This document shows, piece after piece, positions 10,108-19,491 of a DNA stretch of 64,000 bases. How positions within the stretch are numbered: the first letter of the stretch is position 1; each line of letters begins with the position of its first letter. The position numbers and the translations under genes were made by a program. This DNA comes from Halothece sp. PCC 7418 (GTDB taxonomy: Bacteria > Cyanobacteriota > Cyanobacteriia > Cyanobacteriales > Rubidibacteraceae): contig NC_019779.1 in NCBI RefSeq assembly GCF_000317635.1, positions 2,914,001 through 2,978,000 on the forward strand. Direction: 5' to 3'. Under the pieces are notes generated by a model. It saw only the letters and a list, made by a program, of their open reading frames with translations. It was not told the origin of the DNA and did not search any database.

Positions 10108-11591
10108 TGCTGAATCGACTTGATTTATCCCTCTCTCTGGATCGCGCTGTCTATCGGGAAAAAATGGAGACTCTCATGCACCAGCTGCGATCGCTGCATA
10201 CGGAATGCTGGCAAAAACGCCTAACCTTAATCATTGTTTTGGAAGGTTGGGCAGCAGCGGGAAAAGGAACCATGGTCAAAAAACTTGCCACCTGTATGGA
10301 TCCTCGGGGCTTTGTCCTCCATCCCATTGTTGCCCCCACCCCCGAAGAAGAAAAATATCCTTTCTTATGGCGATTTTGGCAGCGCTTACCCCAGCAAGGG
10401 AATGTTGCGGTTTTCTACCATAGTTGGTACACCCATGTTTTAGAGGATCGCTTATTGCAAAAAGTTGCCCCAGAGCAAGTATATCCGCGCCTTGAGGCGA
10501 TTAATAGCTTTGAAAGAGAATTGAAGCGCGATCGCGTGGGAATTGCCAAATTTTGGATTCATCTCAGTCAAAAAGAACTGAAAAAACGCCTCAAAAAATG
10601 CGCGAACGATCCCCTCGATGCGTGGCGTGTCCGTCCAGAAGATTGGCAACAACACAAATATTACCAACAATATACGGCTCTTGCTGAAGAGATGATCAGC
10701 CATACTAGCACCAGTGCTGTTCCCTGGACACTGATTGCTGGAGACTGTAAACGTTGGGCGCGAGTGCAACTCCTAAGCGGAATTGCGGATCAATTAGCAT
10801 CACTATTAGACCATCAAGCCCTAACCCTTCCCTTTCAAATTCCTCCTCCCAATCTTCTTTCGGTTGCAGAAACCCCCAATTATCTCTCGCAAGTTGATCT
10901 GACGGAAAGTTTCTCCAAAAAAACCTATAAAAAGCAGTTAAAACAGCAACAAATTGAACTGCGTAAGTTACAACGTAGTATTTATGAAAACCAGCTTCCG
11001 GTTCTCGCCTTATTTGAAGGATGGGATGCTGCGGGGAAAGGAGGCGCAATTAAACGCTTCACTGAAGTTCTTGATCCGCGAAGTTATCAAGTCCATCCCT
11101 TTGCTGCACCGACAGACGAAGAAAACGCCCATCATTACCTCTGGCGATTTTGGCGGAAACTCCCTCCAGCAGGAACGATTGGTATTTTTGATCGCAGTTG
11201 GTATGGACGAGTGTTAGTGGAACGGGTCGAGGGATTTGCCAGTGACATAGAATGGCAACGGGCGTATGATGAAATCAACGAATTGGAAACGCAACTGATT
11301 GATCGCGGATATGTTTTGCTCAAATTTTGGTTACACATTGATCCCGATGAACAATTAAAGCGGTTTCAAAACCGACAAGCCGATCCCTTTAAGCAACACA
11401 AAATTACAGCAGAAGACTGGCGCAATCGAGAAAAATGGGATTTATATGAAACTGCGGTGAATCAAATGATTGCCCATACGGAAACCGCAGCCCCTTGGAC
11501 AATTATTCCTGCGAATGACAAATATTATGCCCGTGTGAAGGTGATTGAAACCTTAACCAGTGCTATCCAAGAGAAGCTGATTTCAGCCTAG
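10107..11591 (+). CDS. two-domain polyphosphate:AMP phosphotransferase (PPK2 class II)
   Basis: 494 residues made of two tandem PPK2 domains, residues about 10-235 and 265-494. Both carry Walker A (EGWAAAGKGTMVK; EGWDAAGKGGAIKR). The second has the full lid and Walker B region FDRSWYGRVLVERV; the first has FYHSWYTHVLEDRL, with the Asp-Arg replaced by Tyr-His. The first domain is therefore probably non-catalytic. Class II PPK2 enzymes transfer phosphate from polyphosphate to AMP, forming ADP. ATG 10107 overlaps the gshA stop by one base and was preferred to an upstream in-frame TTG. Translational coupling suggests expression with glutathione synthesis. Confidence 0.88.
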   Translation: MLNRLDLSLSLDRAVYREKMETLMHQLRSLHTECWQKRLTLIIVLEGWAAAGKGTMVKKLATCMDPRGFVLHPIVAPTPEEEKYPFLWRFWQRLPQQGNVAVFYHSWYTHVLEDRLLQKVAPEQVYPRLEAINSFERELKRDRVGIAKFWIHLSQKELKKRLKKCANDPLDAWRVRPEDWQQHKYYQQYTALAEEMISHTSTSAVPWTLIAGDCKRWARVQLLSGIADQLASLLDHQALTLPFQIPPPNLLSVAETPNYLSQVDLTESFSKKTYKKQLKQQQIELRKLQRSIYENQLPVLALFEGWDAAGKGGAIKRFTEVLDPRSYQVHPFAAPTDEENAHHYLWRFWRKLPPAGTIGIFDRSWYGRVLVERVEGFASDIEWQRAYDEINELETQLIDRGYVLLKFWLHIDPDEQLKRFQNRQADPFKQHKITAEDWRNREKWDLYETAVNQMIAHTETAAPWTIIPANDKYYARVKVIETLTSAIQEKLISA

Positions 11592-11601
11592 AGGGATCGG
11601 A

Positions 11602-12573
11602 TTACTGGGGATGGGTCAGAAAGGGAACTGCAATTACTTTGGCTTCTGCGTCTCCAATGTTTACGTTTAACCCTTCTCCTCCCGCTTTCGTGCGAATATA
11701 ACCTAAACCTTTCACCCCGTCCTCGGTTTCGAGAAGACGAGTGAGTTTTCCCACCTTTTTTCCGTCGAGAGTGATCGGGGTTTCTGGATCAACCGGTTGC
11801 GATAAATGGAGTCCCCATAGCCGTTGTTTGACCCCTTGATAGGTATGGAGACGCGCGATCGTTTCTTGACCAATGTAGCAGCCTTTATCAAAAGAAATCG
11901 CCTTCCAAAGTCCAGCTTCAAGGGGGTTATAATCTTCAGTGAGTTCGTAGTCGGGAAGGGGTCTTCCTTGTTCTAAACTGAGTTCATCCCAAACCGCTTC
12001 CGAAATCATCACAGCACCAGCTTCAGTTAAGGTTTCTTGCAACACTGACCCTTGTTCAGAAGCAACAATCAGCGTATATCCAACGATAGCAAGTTCTGTT
12101 CCCACAGCAACGCGAACTGGAATCTCATTAATCGTTGTCATTTCATGAGTTGCAAAAGGCTGATCAAGGTTAATCGTTGCTCCTAACTGTTCCATCAAAG
12201 CGGGGCTTTTTTCCCCCATGAGGCTAGACACGGAATAGACTTCAGAAACATTCTTTAAACTCACCCGATCCATAGGGAACAAATATCGATCCATCCATTC
12301 CATTAAAAATTGTGTCCGCGCAGCAGAAACCAGTAAGAAAATCTTTTCTTCGGTAACATAAACGGTAGCCAGATCCAGCGTTCGACCCGTAGAATTGACA
12401 AAAACGGCTTCGCACCCTTGACCCGCTTTTAAGTTTTTAATGTCATTTGTGGTTTGATTATGGAGAAACTGCAACCGATCTTCTCCAGTTAACTCAATAA
12501 TTCCACTGTGAGAGTGTGGATAAAGTCCTACGTTGTTTCGTGCAATGTGTTTTTCTTCTGAATGACGACTCAT
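11602..12573 (-). CDS. ygfZ: YgfZ/GcvT-like folate-binding protein
   Basis: 323 residues. It resembles the GcvT aminomethyltransferase fold but carries the YgfZ hallmark KGCYIGQETIARLHTYQG near residue 230, with the invariant Cys. YgfZ/IBA57 proteins bind tetrahydrofolate and help assemble or repair certain 4Fe-4S enzymes. It is the last gene of a tight minus-strand run after ftrC, a DUF309 gene and a small hypothetical (6-nt gap to the latter). That sits well with Fe-S or redox work, since FtrC is itself a 4Fe-4S protein. It converges on the PPK2 gene 10 nt away. Confidence 0.85.
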   Translation of the reverse strand: MSRHSEEKHIARNNVGLYPHSHSGIIELTGEDRLQFLHNQTTNDIKNLKAGQGCEAVFVNSTGRTLDLATVYVTEEKIFLLVSAARTQFLMEWMDRYLFPMDRVSLKNVSEVYSVSSLMGEKSPALMEQLGATINLDQPFATHEMTTINEIPVRVAVGTELAIVGYTLIVASEQGSVLQETLTEAGAVMISEAVWDELSLEQGRPLPDYELTEDYNPLEAGLWKAISFDKGCYIGQETIARLHTYQGVKQRLWGLHLSQPVDPETPITLDGKKVGKLTRLLETEDGVKGLGYIRTKAGGEGLNVNIGDAEAKVIAVPFLTHPQ

Positions 12574-12579
12574 ATTCCT

Positions 12580-12966
12580 CTACTGTTGTAAACTTGCAAA
12601 TAACTGTTCTACTTGATGTCTGGCTTTGGCATCTAATTTTTCCCAGTTCACTTCACCGGTTTCTGCATCTAACAAGGAAGTATCCACATCAACGTTTAAT
12701 TCTGAGTCAAGAGGAACACTTCCCCGTTGATAACCTTGAAAACAAACCTCGAAGCAGAGTTCCCATAAATTAACTTTGACCTCTTTGTCTTGAGAACTTA
12801 AACAGAGTTCATAACCAGGAATGGGGGTCTGGACTTCTTGATAGCTTTCTCGCCAAGCCGACTCTTCCAAGGCTTTTCGTAAGTTATCAACCACCCGAAT
12901 ATAAGCGGGTTGCATTAGCCTTTGAGTTTGTTCCCATGCTTGGGAATTAGTAATTTTAGGAATCAT
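12580..12966 (-). CDS. conserved cyanobacterial hypothetical protein
   Basis: 128 residues from the ATG at 12966 (MIPKITNSQAWEQ); an upstream extension runs deep into the neighbouring gene and is unlikely. The protein is soluble and acidic, with no signal peptide, membrane segment or known motif; it has PGYELCLSS and VNLWELCFEVCFQGY, with two close cysteines. It overlaps the 3' end of the DUF309 gene by 11 nt and is followed 6 nt later by ygfZ, so the three are likely cotranscribed. Function unknown. Confidence 0.75.
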   Translation of the reverse strand: MIPKITNSQAWEQTQRLMQPAYIRVVDNLRKALEESAWRESYQEVQTPIPGYELCLSSQDKEVKVNLWELCFEVCFQGYQRGSVPLDSELNVDVDTSLLDAETGEVNWEKLDAKARHQVEQLFASLQQ

Positions 12967-13351
12967 TATTTTCCCCTTGAATGGTAACAATTTTAGGTAA
13001 CGCTGTTGCTTGAAGATGATCAACCCATTGTGTTATTTTTTCTTGTCCAATACTTTGCAAGGTATCGAGTAAATGACTGCTTTGATCAATCAGTTGGCTA
13101 ACATCAATCTCTGAATAAACTGGTTCGTACTTCTCCAAGCGTCCTATCCCTTCTCCTAATAAAATGACTGCCCCTCGCCAGTTAGAATTACTGAGATGGT
13201 AGCAGCCAACAGCGATTTGCAACAGTCCTTGATAAAAAGCACGGTCAAACACCTCAGCCTCCATCCAGAGTTCCTCAAAGGTGTCGTGACAGGCGTAGAA
13301 CTGCTGCTGATTAAATTCTGCAATGCCTTGCCAAAAGGGAGATGATGGCAT
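12956..13351 (-). CDS. DUF309 family protein
   Basis: 131 residues, helical, cytoplasmic. The DUF309 signature is plain: FNQQQFYACHDTFEELWM near the N-terminus, then FYQGLLQIAVGCYHL and NWRGAVILLGEGI. The His/Glu pattern (CHDTFEELW) looks like a possible metal or active site, but no activity is established for the family that I can name. It lies 19 nt after ftrC and overlaps the next small gene by 11 nt. Cotranscription with ftrC and ygfZ is likely. Confidence 0.85.
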   Translation of the reverse strand: MPSSPFWQGIAEFNQQQFYACHDTFEELWMEAEVFDRAFYQGLLQIAVGCYHLSNSNWRGAVILLGEGIGRLEKYEPVYSEIDVSQLIDQSSHLLDTLQSIGQEKITQWVDHLQATALPKIVTIQGENNDS

Positions 13352-13370
13352 AATTAACTCAAGGGAATTA

Positions 13371-13757
13371 TTATCCCATCGTCTCGCGAACTTCTTTAAT
13401 GTAGTCTAAATCAATATCCTGTTGATCCCCTGCAAAGTCATGATCTTCGGTTAAAAAGAGCATACAGTGGCATTCTTTCCGTTCCCGCATGGGGACACAA
13501 GGACAGTTCCAATAGCCGTGCTTGGCTTCTGCTTCTTTATCTTCGTAGTGGCGACAAGGACACAAGGGCGCACCGAGTTCCTCCTTATGTTTCGCTAACC
13601 CTTCAATCACCACAGAAGTTACCGATAAGTCAGCGCAGAAATAAGTCCCTGTGCGCTTGGCATAGGTTTGAGAAAAGTTCCGCATAATGTTTAATGTGGA
13701 TTCTTGACTGACGTTAGGGTTTTGATTTTCAGTTTGGTTTTCGGTGTTGCTAGTCAT
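13371..13757 (-). CDS. ftrC: ferredoxin-thioredoxin reductase catalytic (beta) subunit
   Basis: 128 residues. It passes electrons from ferredoxin to thioredoxin through a 4Fe-4S cluster beside a redox-active disulfide, linking light to thiol regulation of carbon metabolism. The motifs are complete: TYFCADL, then PLCPCRHYE, NCPCVPMRE and ECHCMLFL, giving the family's seven conserved cysteines. About 20 residues precede the conserved core and are low complexity (MTSNTENQTENQNPN). The partner alpha subunit (ftrV) is not in the window. It is the first gene of the minus-strand run leading to ygfZ. Confidence 0.95.
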   Translation of the reverse strand: MTSNTENQTENQNPNVSQESTLNIMRNFSQTYAKRTGTYFCADLSVTSVVIEGLAKHKEELGAPLCPCRHYEDKEAEAKHGYWNCPCVPMRERKECHCMLFLTEDHDFAGDQQDIDLDYIKEVRETMG

Positions 13758-13999
13758 CTTCTTGTTTTTACAATGCCCTATAATTGATTGATTATTTTCT
13801 ATCTTGCCTTAGTTATGGTATTGAGATCAATCTAAGTCCTTAGTCAGAAGATTGACCGCCATAGCACTACGCGCTAGGGAAAGGGGAAAAGGGAAAGGTA
13901 AGTCATGAGTGGGTTTGTGGTTTTTTATGCGCTATAGCGAGGACAACCCAATTTCATCGTTTAGGATCTGAGGTAGTCAGTTAACTTGGAGAATGTTTG

Positions 14000-14362
14000 A
14001 TGAGTGCAACCTTTAAGCACGTCATGTTGATGGTCAATGACGTAACTGCTTCCGTTGAATTTTACTCGAAAGGTCTCGGTTTACCAGTCACCAAAAATAG
14101 TCCCGCTTGGGCGGAGTTAGATGCTGGAGGAACAACGATCGCGCTTCATGCAGCAGAAGGGGCAAGTGGCGGTAACTCTCCCATTCTTAGCTTTCAAGTT
14201 GAGGATGTGTATGAGAGTGTCCAAACCTTAGAATCCTTGGGAGCGTCTTTAGAAGGTCGCATTCGAGAACCTTCCTTTGGCAAAGTGGCAGCGATGCGCT
14301 CTCCTGACGGGCATTTAGTCAGTTTACTGCAACCCACCCCGAAAACTGAAGAAGCAACTTAG
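14000..14362 (+). CDS. VOC (glyoxalase/bleomycin resistance) family protein
   Basis: 120 residues forming one glyoxalase-like fold: KHVMLMVNDVTASVEFYSKG, the central WAELDAGGTTIALH, PILSFQVEDV, and an ending RSPDGHLVSLLQP. The start is ATG 14000 with GGAG eight bases upstream. The putative metal ligands are H at KHVML, H in IALHAAEG and H near GHLVS. Proteins of this size act as glyoxalases, dioxygenases or drug-binding proteins; the substrate cannot be told. It stands alone between ftrC (divergent) and the trmH gene (convergent). Confidence 0.8.
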   Translation: MSATFKHVMLMVNDVTASVEFYSKGLGLPVTKNSPAWAELDAGGTTIALHAAEGASGGNSPILSFQVEDVYESVQTLESLGASLEGRIREPSFGKVAAMRSPDGHLVSLLQPTPKTEEAT

Positions 14363-14435
14363 GAAGGCGTAATCTTTGACTCTCAGGCGGTGTCAAGGGG
14401 AGTTTAAAGTCTTTCTTTTTAGCAGGAGTTATTTC

Positions 14436-14458
14436 TAGGGTGGGCATTGCCCACCCTA
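14436..14458. repeat. GGGTGGGC palindrome, copy 1
   Basis: Perfect 10-bp hairpin TAGGGTGGGC / GCCCACCCTA with loop ATT, between two convergent genes. It may act as a bidirectional terminator. A near-identical palindrome lies at 62662-62686. Confidence 0.6.
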
Positions 14459-14503
14459 CTAAGAGACAACGATCGCGCAGCAGAAGGCAAAAATTGACTA
14501 AAC

Positions 14504-15280
14504 CTAGACTCCCCAACGCTGGCGTTTGGCTTCATATAAAAGCACAGATGCAGCGATCGCGACATTCAAAGATTCCACGCCCTCTGCTAAGGGAATTTGC
14601 ACCAATTCATCTGCTAAAGCAGCTAATTCTGAGGATAACCCTGCCCCTTCATTTCCCAATAAGATTAGAGTGGGTTGTTGAAAGTCCACGTCCCAATAGG
14701 TTTTCTCTGCATTGGGAAGAGTTGCCACCACCTGTCCCGAAAATTGTGCAAGCAAAGATTTGACATCAGTTTCTACTGCCATCGGAACACGAAACCACGC
14801 CCCGACAGAAGCCCGTAACACTTTCGGATGGTCAAATTCGACACTATCAGTTGTTGCCCCCAAATAATCGACACCTGTTGCAGCAGCCGTGCGGATAATC
14901 GTTCCCATATTACCAGGATCTTGCAGTTGTTCCACCAGTAATCCGAACTGGATGCTTGATAAATCTACAGGATTAAGTGACTTTCGAGGCGCGATCGCGC
15001 TGATGCCATCGGGGGTTTTCGTCAGCGCGATCGCGCTTAAAACTTCTGGGGAAACTAACTCAATACGTTGGGCTTGTTGCTGAAGTTTCACCCGCAGTTC
15101 GGGATGTTTTTCTTGCCAGTGAGCAGTATAGCAAACCACCTCTAGCGGATAATTCATTTCACAAGCAGCTTCGAGTAAGTTCGTTCCCTCTAACAAAAGA
15201 ACATTTTCTGCTTTGCGATACTTACCCTGATGGAGTTTACGAATTCGTTTAATTAAGGGGTTTTTAATACTCGTTAGCAC
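14504..15280 (-). CDS. TrmH-family (SpoU) RNA ribose methyltransferase
   Basis: 258 residues. The N-terminal substrate-binding part (SIKNPLIKRIRKLHQGKYR, LLLEGTNLLEAA) is of the kind seen in rRNA 2'-O-methyltransferases. The SPOUT domain has all three motifs: DPGNMGTIIRTAAATG, LLGNEGAGLS and IPLAEGVESLNVAIAAS. The knot Asn/Arg residues are present, so it should be active with S-adenosylmethionine on rRNA or tRNA; the target base is unknown. It starts 4 nt after lysS, so the two are probably cotranscribed, a sensible pairing of translation genes. Confidence 0.9.
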   Translation of the reverse strand: MLTSIKNPLIKRIRKLHQGKYRKAENVLLLEGTNLLEAACEMNYPLEVVCYTAHWQEKHPELRVKLQQQAQRIELVSPEVLSAIALTKTPDGISAIAPRKSLNPVDLSSIQFGLLVEQLQDPGNMGTIIRTAAATGVDYLGATTDSVEFDHPKVLRASVGAWFRVPMAVETDVKSLLAQFSGQVVATLPNAEKTYWDVDFQQPTLILLGNEGAGLSSELAALADELVQIPLAEGVESLNVAIAASVLLYEAKRQRWGV

Positions 15281-15284
15281 AAGT

Positions 15285-16844
15285 TTAGCCCTCTGTTTCG
15301 CTGTTAGCCTGACTCATTCCTTTCAGCAAGGGAAATGCAATCACATCACGAATACTAGGAGAATCTGTTAATAACATAACTAAACGATCAATCCCAATTC
15401 CTAAGCCTCCTGTTGGTGGCATTCCATATTCTAAAGCGGTCAAGAAATCTTCATCCACATTATGGGCTTCTAAATCTCCTGCTGCTTTTTTTGCTGCTTG
15501 TAATTCTAAACGTTCTCGCTGATCAATGGGATCAGTTAACTCCGAAAAACTATTTGCCATTTCTCGTCCCGCCACAAATAACTCAAACCGTTCTACTAAT
15601 CCTTCTTGGGAACGATGCGGTTTGGCTAAAGGCGAAATTTCTTTCGGAAAATCCAAAACAAATGTCGGCTGAATCAGTGTTTCTTCTACCTTCTGTTCAA
15701 AGGCTTCATTTAATAATTTACCAAGAGATTGACACTCTTCTGGCACATCAATTCCCGCTTCTGTTGCTGCTTTTTTTGCTGATTCAAAATCACTAAACTG
15801 ATTCAAATCAACACCTGTTTTTTCTTCTACTAATTCGTGCATAGTCGCCCGTTTCCAAGGCGAATTTAAATCAATGGTTTCTCCTTGATAGTACAGAATT
15901 AATGACCCTAAAACTTCATTGGCAGCACAAGTAATAATATTTTCCGTTAAGGTCATCATGTCATAATAATCTGCATAAGCCTGATAAACCTCAATGGAAG
16001 TAAACTCAGGATTATGCCGTGTGGAAATCCCTTCATTCCTAAAAATTCTTCCCAGTTCAAACACCCGTTCAAACCCACCCACAATTAACCGCTTGAGATG
16101 GAGTTCAGTAGCAATCCTGAGATACAAATCCATTTCTAGGGTATTATGATATGTTACAAATGGACGTGCATCTGCACCTCCCGCTTCACTCTGCAAAACA
16201 GGCGTTTCAATTTCTAAGAAATCATCTGCTTCTAAATAACGCCGAATTGCAGCAATAATTTTCGCTCGTTTGCGAAAGGTTTCCCGCACATTGGGATTCA
16301 CAATTAAATCAACATAACGTTGACGATATCGTTTCTCTGTATCCGTTAGCCCATGCCATTTATCAGGAAGTGGGAGTAAAGATTTGGTGAGAATTTCATA
16401 TTCACTAACATTCACTGAAAGTTCTCCCTTTTCCGTTCGTTTTAGCGTTCCTTTTACGCCTAAAAAGTCCCCAGCATCTGTTTGTTTTTTCAGAAGATTG
16501 AACGCATTCTCCAAATTTGGCATTCCTGCAGTAATCCGCTTTTTATCTAAATAAAGCTGAATTGTTCCTGTTTCATCCTGTAAGGTGAAAAAGGCAAGTT
16601 TACCAAAAACACGACGAGCAATAATTCGTCCTGCAATTGAGACTTTATTTTCGACTTCTTCCCCATTTTCTAAGTCAACATATTGCTGTTGTAATTCTCC
16701 CGCATGATGGGTTACTTCCCATTGATAAGCAAAGGGGTTGAGTCCTTCTTCTTTTAAGGTTTCTACTTTTTGAATGCGCGTTGCTCGAATATCTTTTAAA
16801 CTGGAAGCACTTTGTTGATTGTTGTTTTCTGGAGAGGAGGACAT
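15285..16844 (-). CDS. lysS: lysyl-tRNA synthetase, class II
   Basis: 519 residues from ATG 16844 ([11 protein letters not shown]); an in-frame TTG 11 codons upstream is unlikely. An N-terminal OB-fold anticodon-binding domain (about 65-170, [20 protein letters not shown]) is followed by the class II core with motif 2 ([20 protein letters not shown]) and motif 3 ([16 protein letters not shown]). This charges tRNA-Lys. Length is standard. The first 20 residues are a polar tail. It is followed at once by a TrmH-family gene. No T-box or other leader control was seen in the 128 nt upstream. Confidence 0.95.
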   Translation of the reverse strand: MSSSPENNNQQSASSLKDIRATRIQKVETLKEEGLNPFAYQWEVTHHAGELQQQYVDLENGEEVENKVSIAGRIIARRVFGKLAFFTLQDETGTIQLYLDKKRITAGMPNLENAFNLLKKQTDAGDFLGVKGTLKRTEKGELSVNVSEYEILTKSLLPLPDKWHGLTDTEKRYRQRYVDLIVNPNVRETFRKRAKIIAAIRRYLEADDFLEIETPVLQSEAGGADARPFVTYHNTLEMDLYLRIATELHLKRLIVGGFERVFELGRIFRNEGISTRHNPEFTSIEVYQAYADYYDMMTLTENIITCAANEVLGSLILYYQGETIDLNSPWKRATMHELVEEKTGVDLNQFSDFESAKKAATEAGIDVPEECQSLGKLLNEAFEQKVEETLIQPTFVLDFPKEISPLAKPHRSQEGLVERFELFVAGREMANSFSELTDPIDQRERLELQAAKKAAGDLEAHNVDEDFLTALEYGMPPTGGLGIGIDRLVMLLTDSPSIRDVIAFPLLKGMSQANSETEG

Positions 16845-16972
16845 ATTAACTAATGAATAATAAACACTGAAAAACAAAAAAAGGCTAGTTTAATCGCCTA
16901 ACCATCAGACGGTACAGTCATCTGTTTTAATACTTAGACCGACACGACAGCACAGCCTATTATAGTAGATCC

Positions 16973-17662
16973 TTAGCCCTTTTCGTGGGATGACCTGAGG
17001 AGTCGTGCTTCATATCGAGGTAGAATGTTGCTTAGACCCTCTTGGGCATAACAGGAGTATCCCCAAAGTAAACCTGTAAGAACAATATATTTTAAGTCTG
17101 TTAAGTTGATTAGTTGCGCGGGTAAATTGGACACAAACGATTGTTGTTCTAGAAGAGAAGATAACTTAAAATGATTTGGGATTTTACTCTGGTCTAAATA
17201 ATCTTTTAAGGTAATTCCCATCTCTGGAACTAAGTTACACCAATTAACACCAATCCCGATGACAATGGCTTTCAATTGTTGATTGCGAATGCGAGTTTCT
17301 GTTAAGACTCCTCCCAACTTTTTTCCTTGTAGAAAGATATCGTTTAACCACTTAATCTGCACTGGAATCTGATAGCAACAAAGAAGTTCAGTTACTCCAA
17401 AAACACTGGTAATCGTCAGATGAGACGGTTGTTCTATACTCATCTCAGGGGCGAGTAACAACGATAAATATAGTCCGCCTTCTCCTGATGTCCATTGTCG
17501 TCCCCATTGACCTTTTCCCGCCGTTTGTCGATCAGCAGTAACGACAAAGGGAGGCGTGTATCCTTGTTCAAGTAGCGTCCAAGCGGTCTGGTTGGTTGAG
17601 CCTAACTCTTGGAAATGATAGCAAGGGATAACTTGCTCTTGCCAATAATAAGATTCCATCAT
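16973..17662 (-). CDS. birA: biotin-[acetyl-CoA-carboxylase] ligase (no repressor domain)
   Basis: 229 residues. It attaches biotin to the carrier subunit of acetyl-CoA carboxylase for fatty acid synthesis. The catalytic core is complete: STNQTAW, GKGQWGRQW with the biotinyl-AMP loop, GGLYLSLLL, and KWLNDIFLQGKKLGGVLTE. The N-terminal helix-turn-helix of the E. coli repressor form is absent, so it is the monofunctional type. ATG 17662 shares one base with the argH stop (TGATG), so it is translationally coupled to argH. The C-terminal domain is short and less conserved. Confidence 0.9.
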   Translation of the reverse strand: MMESYYWQEQVIPCYHFQELGSTNQTAWTLLEQGYTPPFVVTADRQTAGKGQWGRQWTSGEGGLYLSLLLAPEMSIEQPSHLTITSVFGVTELLCCYQIPVQIKWLNDIFLQGKKLGGVLTETRIRNQQLKAIVIGIGVNWCNLVPEMGITLKDYLDQSKIPNHFKLSSLLEQQSFVSNLPAQLINLTDLKYIVLTGLLWGYSCYAQEGLSNILPRYEARLLRSSHEKG

Positions 17663-19050
17663 CAATTTTCGTTCATCAGTGACTGGGCTTGACTGAGGGC
17701 GTAACGCACTTGTTGAAACCCAGTTCCACCTTCGCTATTCCGTGCGGAAACGACTTGTTGAGGAGTAATGGCGGTATAAATATCTTCTTCAAAAGCGGGA
17801 TGGATCGCTTTCCATTCTTCTAAAGTCAGGTCTTTTAAGAGTTTCCCTGCTGCGAGACTGGTTTTAACGACTTTTCCGACTAAGTTATAGGCTTCTCGGA
17901 AAGGAATCCCTTTGTTAGCAAGATAATCCGCAACATCGGTGGCGTTAGAAAAGTCTTCTGCGACGGCTTCTTGTAAGCGTTGACGGCGAAACTCAATCCC
18001 TTCTGATAATAAAATTGTCATCGCTTCTAAACTGGCTTGTGTCGTTTTTACTGCGTCAAAGAGTCCTTCTTTATCTTCTTGTAAGTCTTTGTTATAGGCT
18101 AAGGGTAAGCCTTTCATCAGCAGGAAGAGGGCTTGTAAATGTCCACAAACCCGCCCTGTTTTTCCTCGCACTAATTCGGGAATATCGGGGTTTTTCTTTT
18201 GGGGCATAATACTTGACCCTGTGGCGCAGCTATCTTTAAGGGTGACAAAGCTAAATTCTTGCGAGGCCCAAAGGATAATTTCTTCACTAAGCCGAGATAA
18301 ATGTACCATAATTAAGCTGGCTGCATTGATAAATTCAATGGCAAAATCGCGATCGCTGACGGCATCTAAACTGTTGCGATAGATATCGGTAAAGCCTAAT
18401 TCTTTTGCTGTATATTGACGGTCAATGGGAAAGGTTGTCCCTGCTAAGGCTCCGCAACCGAGGGGAGAAACATTCGTTCGTTTTGCGACATCTCCTAAAC
18501 GTTCCCAGTCTCGCTGCGCCATTTCCCAATAGGCGAGTAAGTGATGGGCGAGACTAATCGGTTGCGCTCGTTGCAGATGAGTATAACCTGGAATCAGGGT
18601 TTCAACATGATTTTCGGCTAAATTTAAGAGAGCGCGTTGATATTGACGTAAATCCTCCCGAATTTTATTAATTTTATCTCGTAAATACAAGCGGATGTCT
18701 GTTCCCACTTGATCGTTGCGCGATCGCGCGGTATGTAATTTTTTTCCCACCTCACCCACAATCTCAGTTAGGCGATGTTCAACGGCAAAATGGACATCTT
18801 CTTCTTCTACCCCTGGTTGAAAGTCTCCATTTTCATACTCTCTTAAAACTTGTTCTAAGCCTTGCACTAACTGTTGTGCTTCTGCTTGTGTAATAATTCC
18901 CGTTTGGGCGAGCATTTTGGCATGAGTAATTGACCCTTGAATATCGTAGGGTAAAAGTTCAAGATCAAAGCCGATGCTGGCATTAAATTGCGCGATCGCG
19001 GGATGTAACGCTGTCTCAAAACGATCACTCCAAGTATTTCCTTGTGTCAC
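17662..19050 (-). CDS. argH: argininosuccinate lyase
   Basis: 462 residues, the usual length. It splits argininosuccinate into arginine and fumarate, the last step of arginine synthesis. Landmarks are [28 protein letters not shown]-like [12 protein letters not shown], and the fumarase/ASL superfamily signature [12 protein letters not shown] with the catalytic Ser on its mobile loop. The C-terminus ([15 protein letters not shown]) is normal. It overlaps birA by one base. Downstream of the preceding small membrane-protein gene there is a strong terminator, so argH most likely has its own promoter. Confidence 0.96.
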   Translation of the reverse strand: MTQGNTWSDRFETALHPAIAQFNASIGFDLELLPYDIQGSITHAKMLAQTGIITQAEAQQLVQGLEQVLREYENGDFQPGVEEEDVHFAVEHRLTEIVGEVGKKLHTARSRNDQVGTDIRLYLRDKINKIREDLRQYQRALLNLAENHVETLIPGYTHLQRAQPISLAHHLLAYWEMAQRDWERLGDVAKRTNVSPLGCGALAGTTFPIDRQYTAKELGFTDIYRNSLDAVSDRDFAIEFINAASLIMVHLSRLSEEIILWASQEFSFVTLKDSCATGSSIMPQKKNPDIPELVRGKTGRVCGHLQALFLLMKGLPLAYNKDLQEDKEGLFDAVKTTQASLEAMTILLSEGIEFRRQRLQEAVAEDFSNATDVADYLANKGIPFREAYNLVGKVVKTSLAAGKLLKDLTLEEWKAIHPAFEEDIYTAITPQQVVSARNSEGGTGFQQVRYALSQAQSLMNEN

Positions 19051-19074
19051 GGTGGCTGTTGAGTCTCCTGTTGC

Positions 19075-19103
19075 AAAAAAAATAATCTCACCAAAGGTGA
19101 GAC
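19075..19103 (-). terminator. rho-independent terminator (minus strand)
   Basis: Read on the minus strand: TCTCACC / GGTGAGA with a 3-nt loop, followed by TTATTTTTTTT. It ends the small membrane-protein gene upstream of argH. Confidence 0.8.
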
Positions 19104-19132
19104 TAACCTATAATTGGGGATTTGAGAAGTCT

Positions 19133-19339
19133 TTAAGAAATAAAGGTGCGGAATAAATAGCCCAAAAACAGACCAATGAGTAAAGCCCAAACCTGTCCCG
19201 ACTCAATAAAATTATTCCAACCGTCTTCAATTTGTTTTAAAACTTCTGGGTCGCGAACGCTTTGGGCGAGAACGACGGTATTATCATATTGAGAGAAATT
19301 AACGGAGGAATTGGGAGAAAAGGGAATCATTTCCGACAT
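19133..19339 (-). CDS. small single-span membrane protein, unknown
   Basis: 68 residues from ATG 19339 (MSEMIPFSPNSS). The N-terminal 45 residues are polar (DNTVVLAQSVRDPEVLKQIEDGW). One C-terminal membrane helix, VWALLIGLFLGYLFRTFI, ends the protein. A GLFLGYLFR-type tail occurs in many small cyanobacterial proteins, but I cannot name a family. A good terminator follows it on the same strand, which supports it as a real gene. The 152 nt between it and the divergent SpoIID-like gene should hold both promoters. Confidence 0.6.
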   Translation of the reverse strand: MSEMIPFSPNSSVNFSQYDNTVVLAQSVRDPEVLKQIEDGWNNFIESGQVWALLIGLFLGYLFRTFIS

Positions 19340-19491
19340 AATTAACAATTAAAACCATATTAACAAGACTGATTTGGAGTTAATCATAGTTAACTGCTAA
19401 AGTCAAGCTGATCTGAGATCAAAAATTTTGAACAAATTTCAATTAAAAATCGACAATATCAATTAACCATAACAATTGAGTGAGGAGTGCA

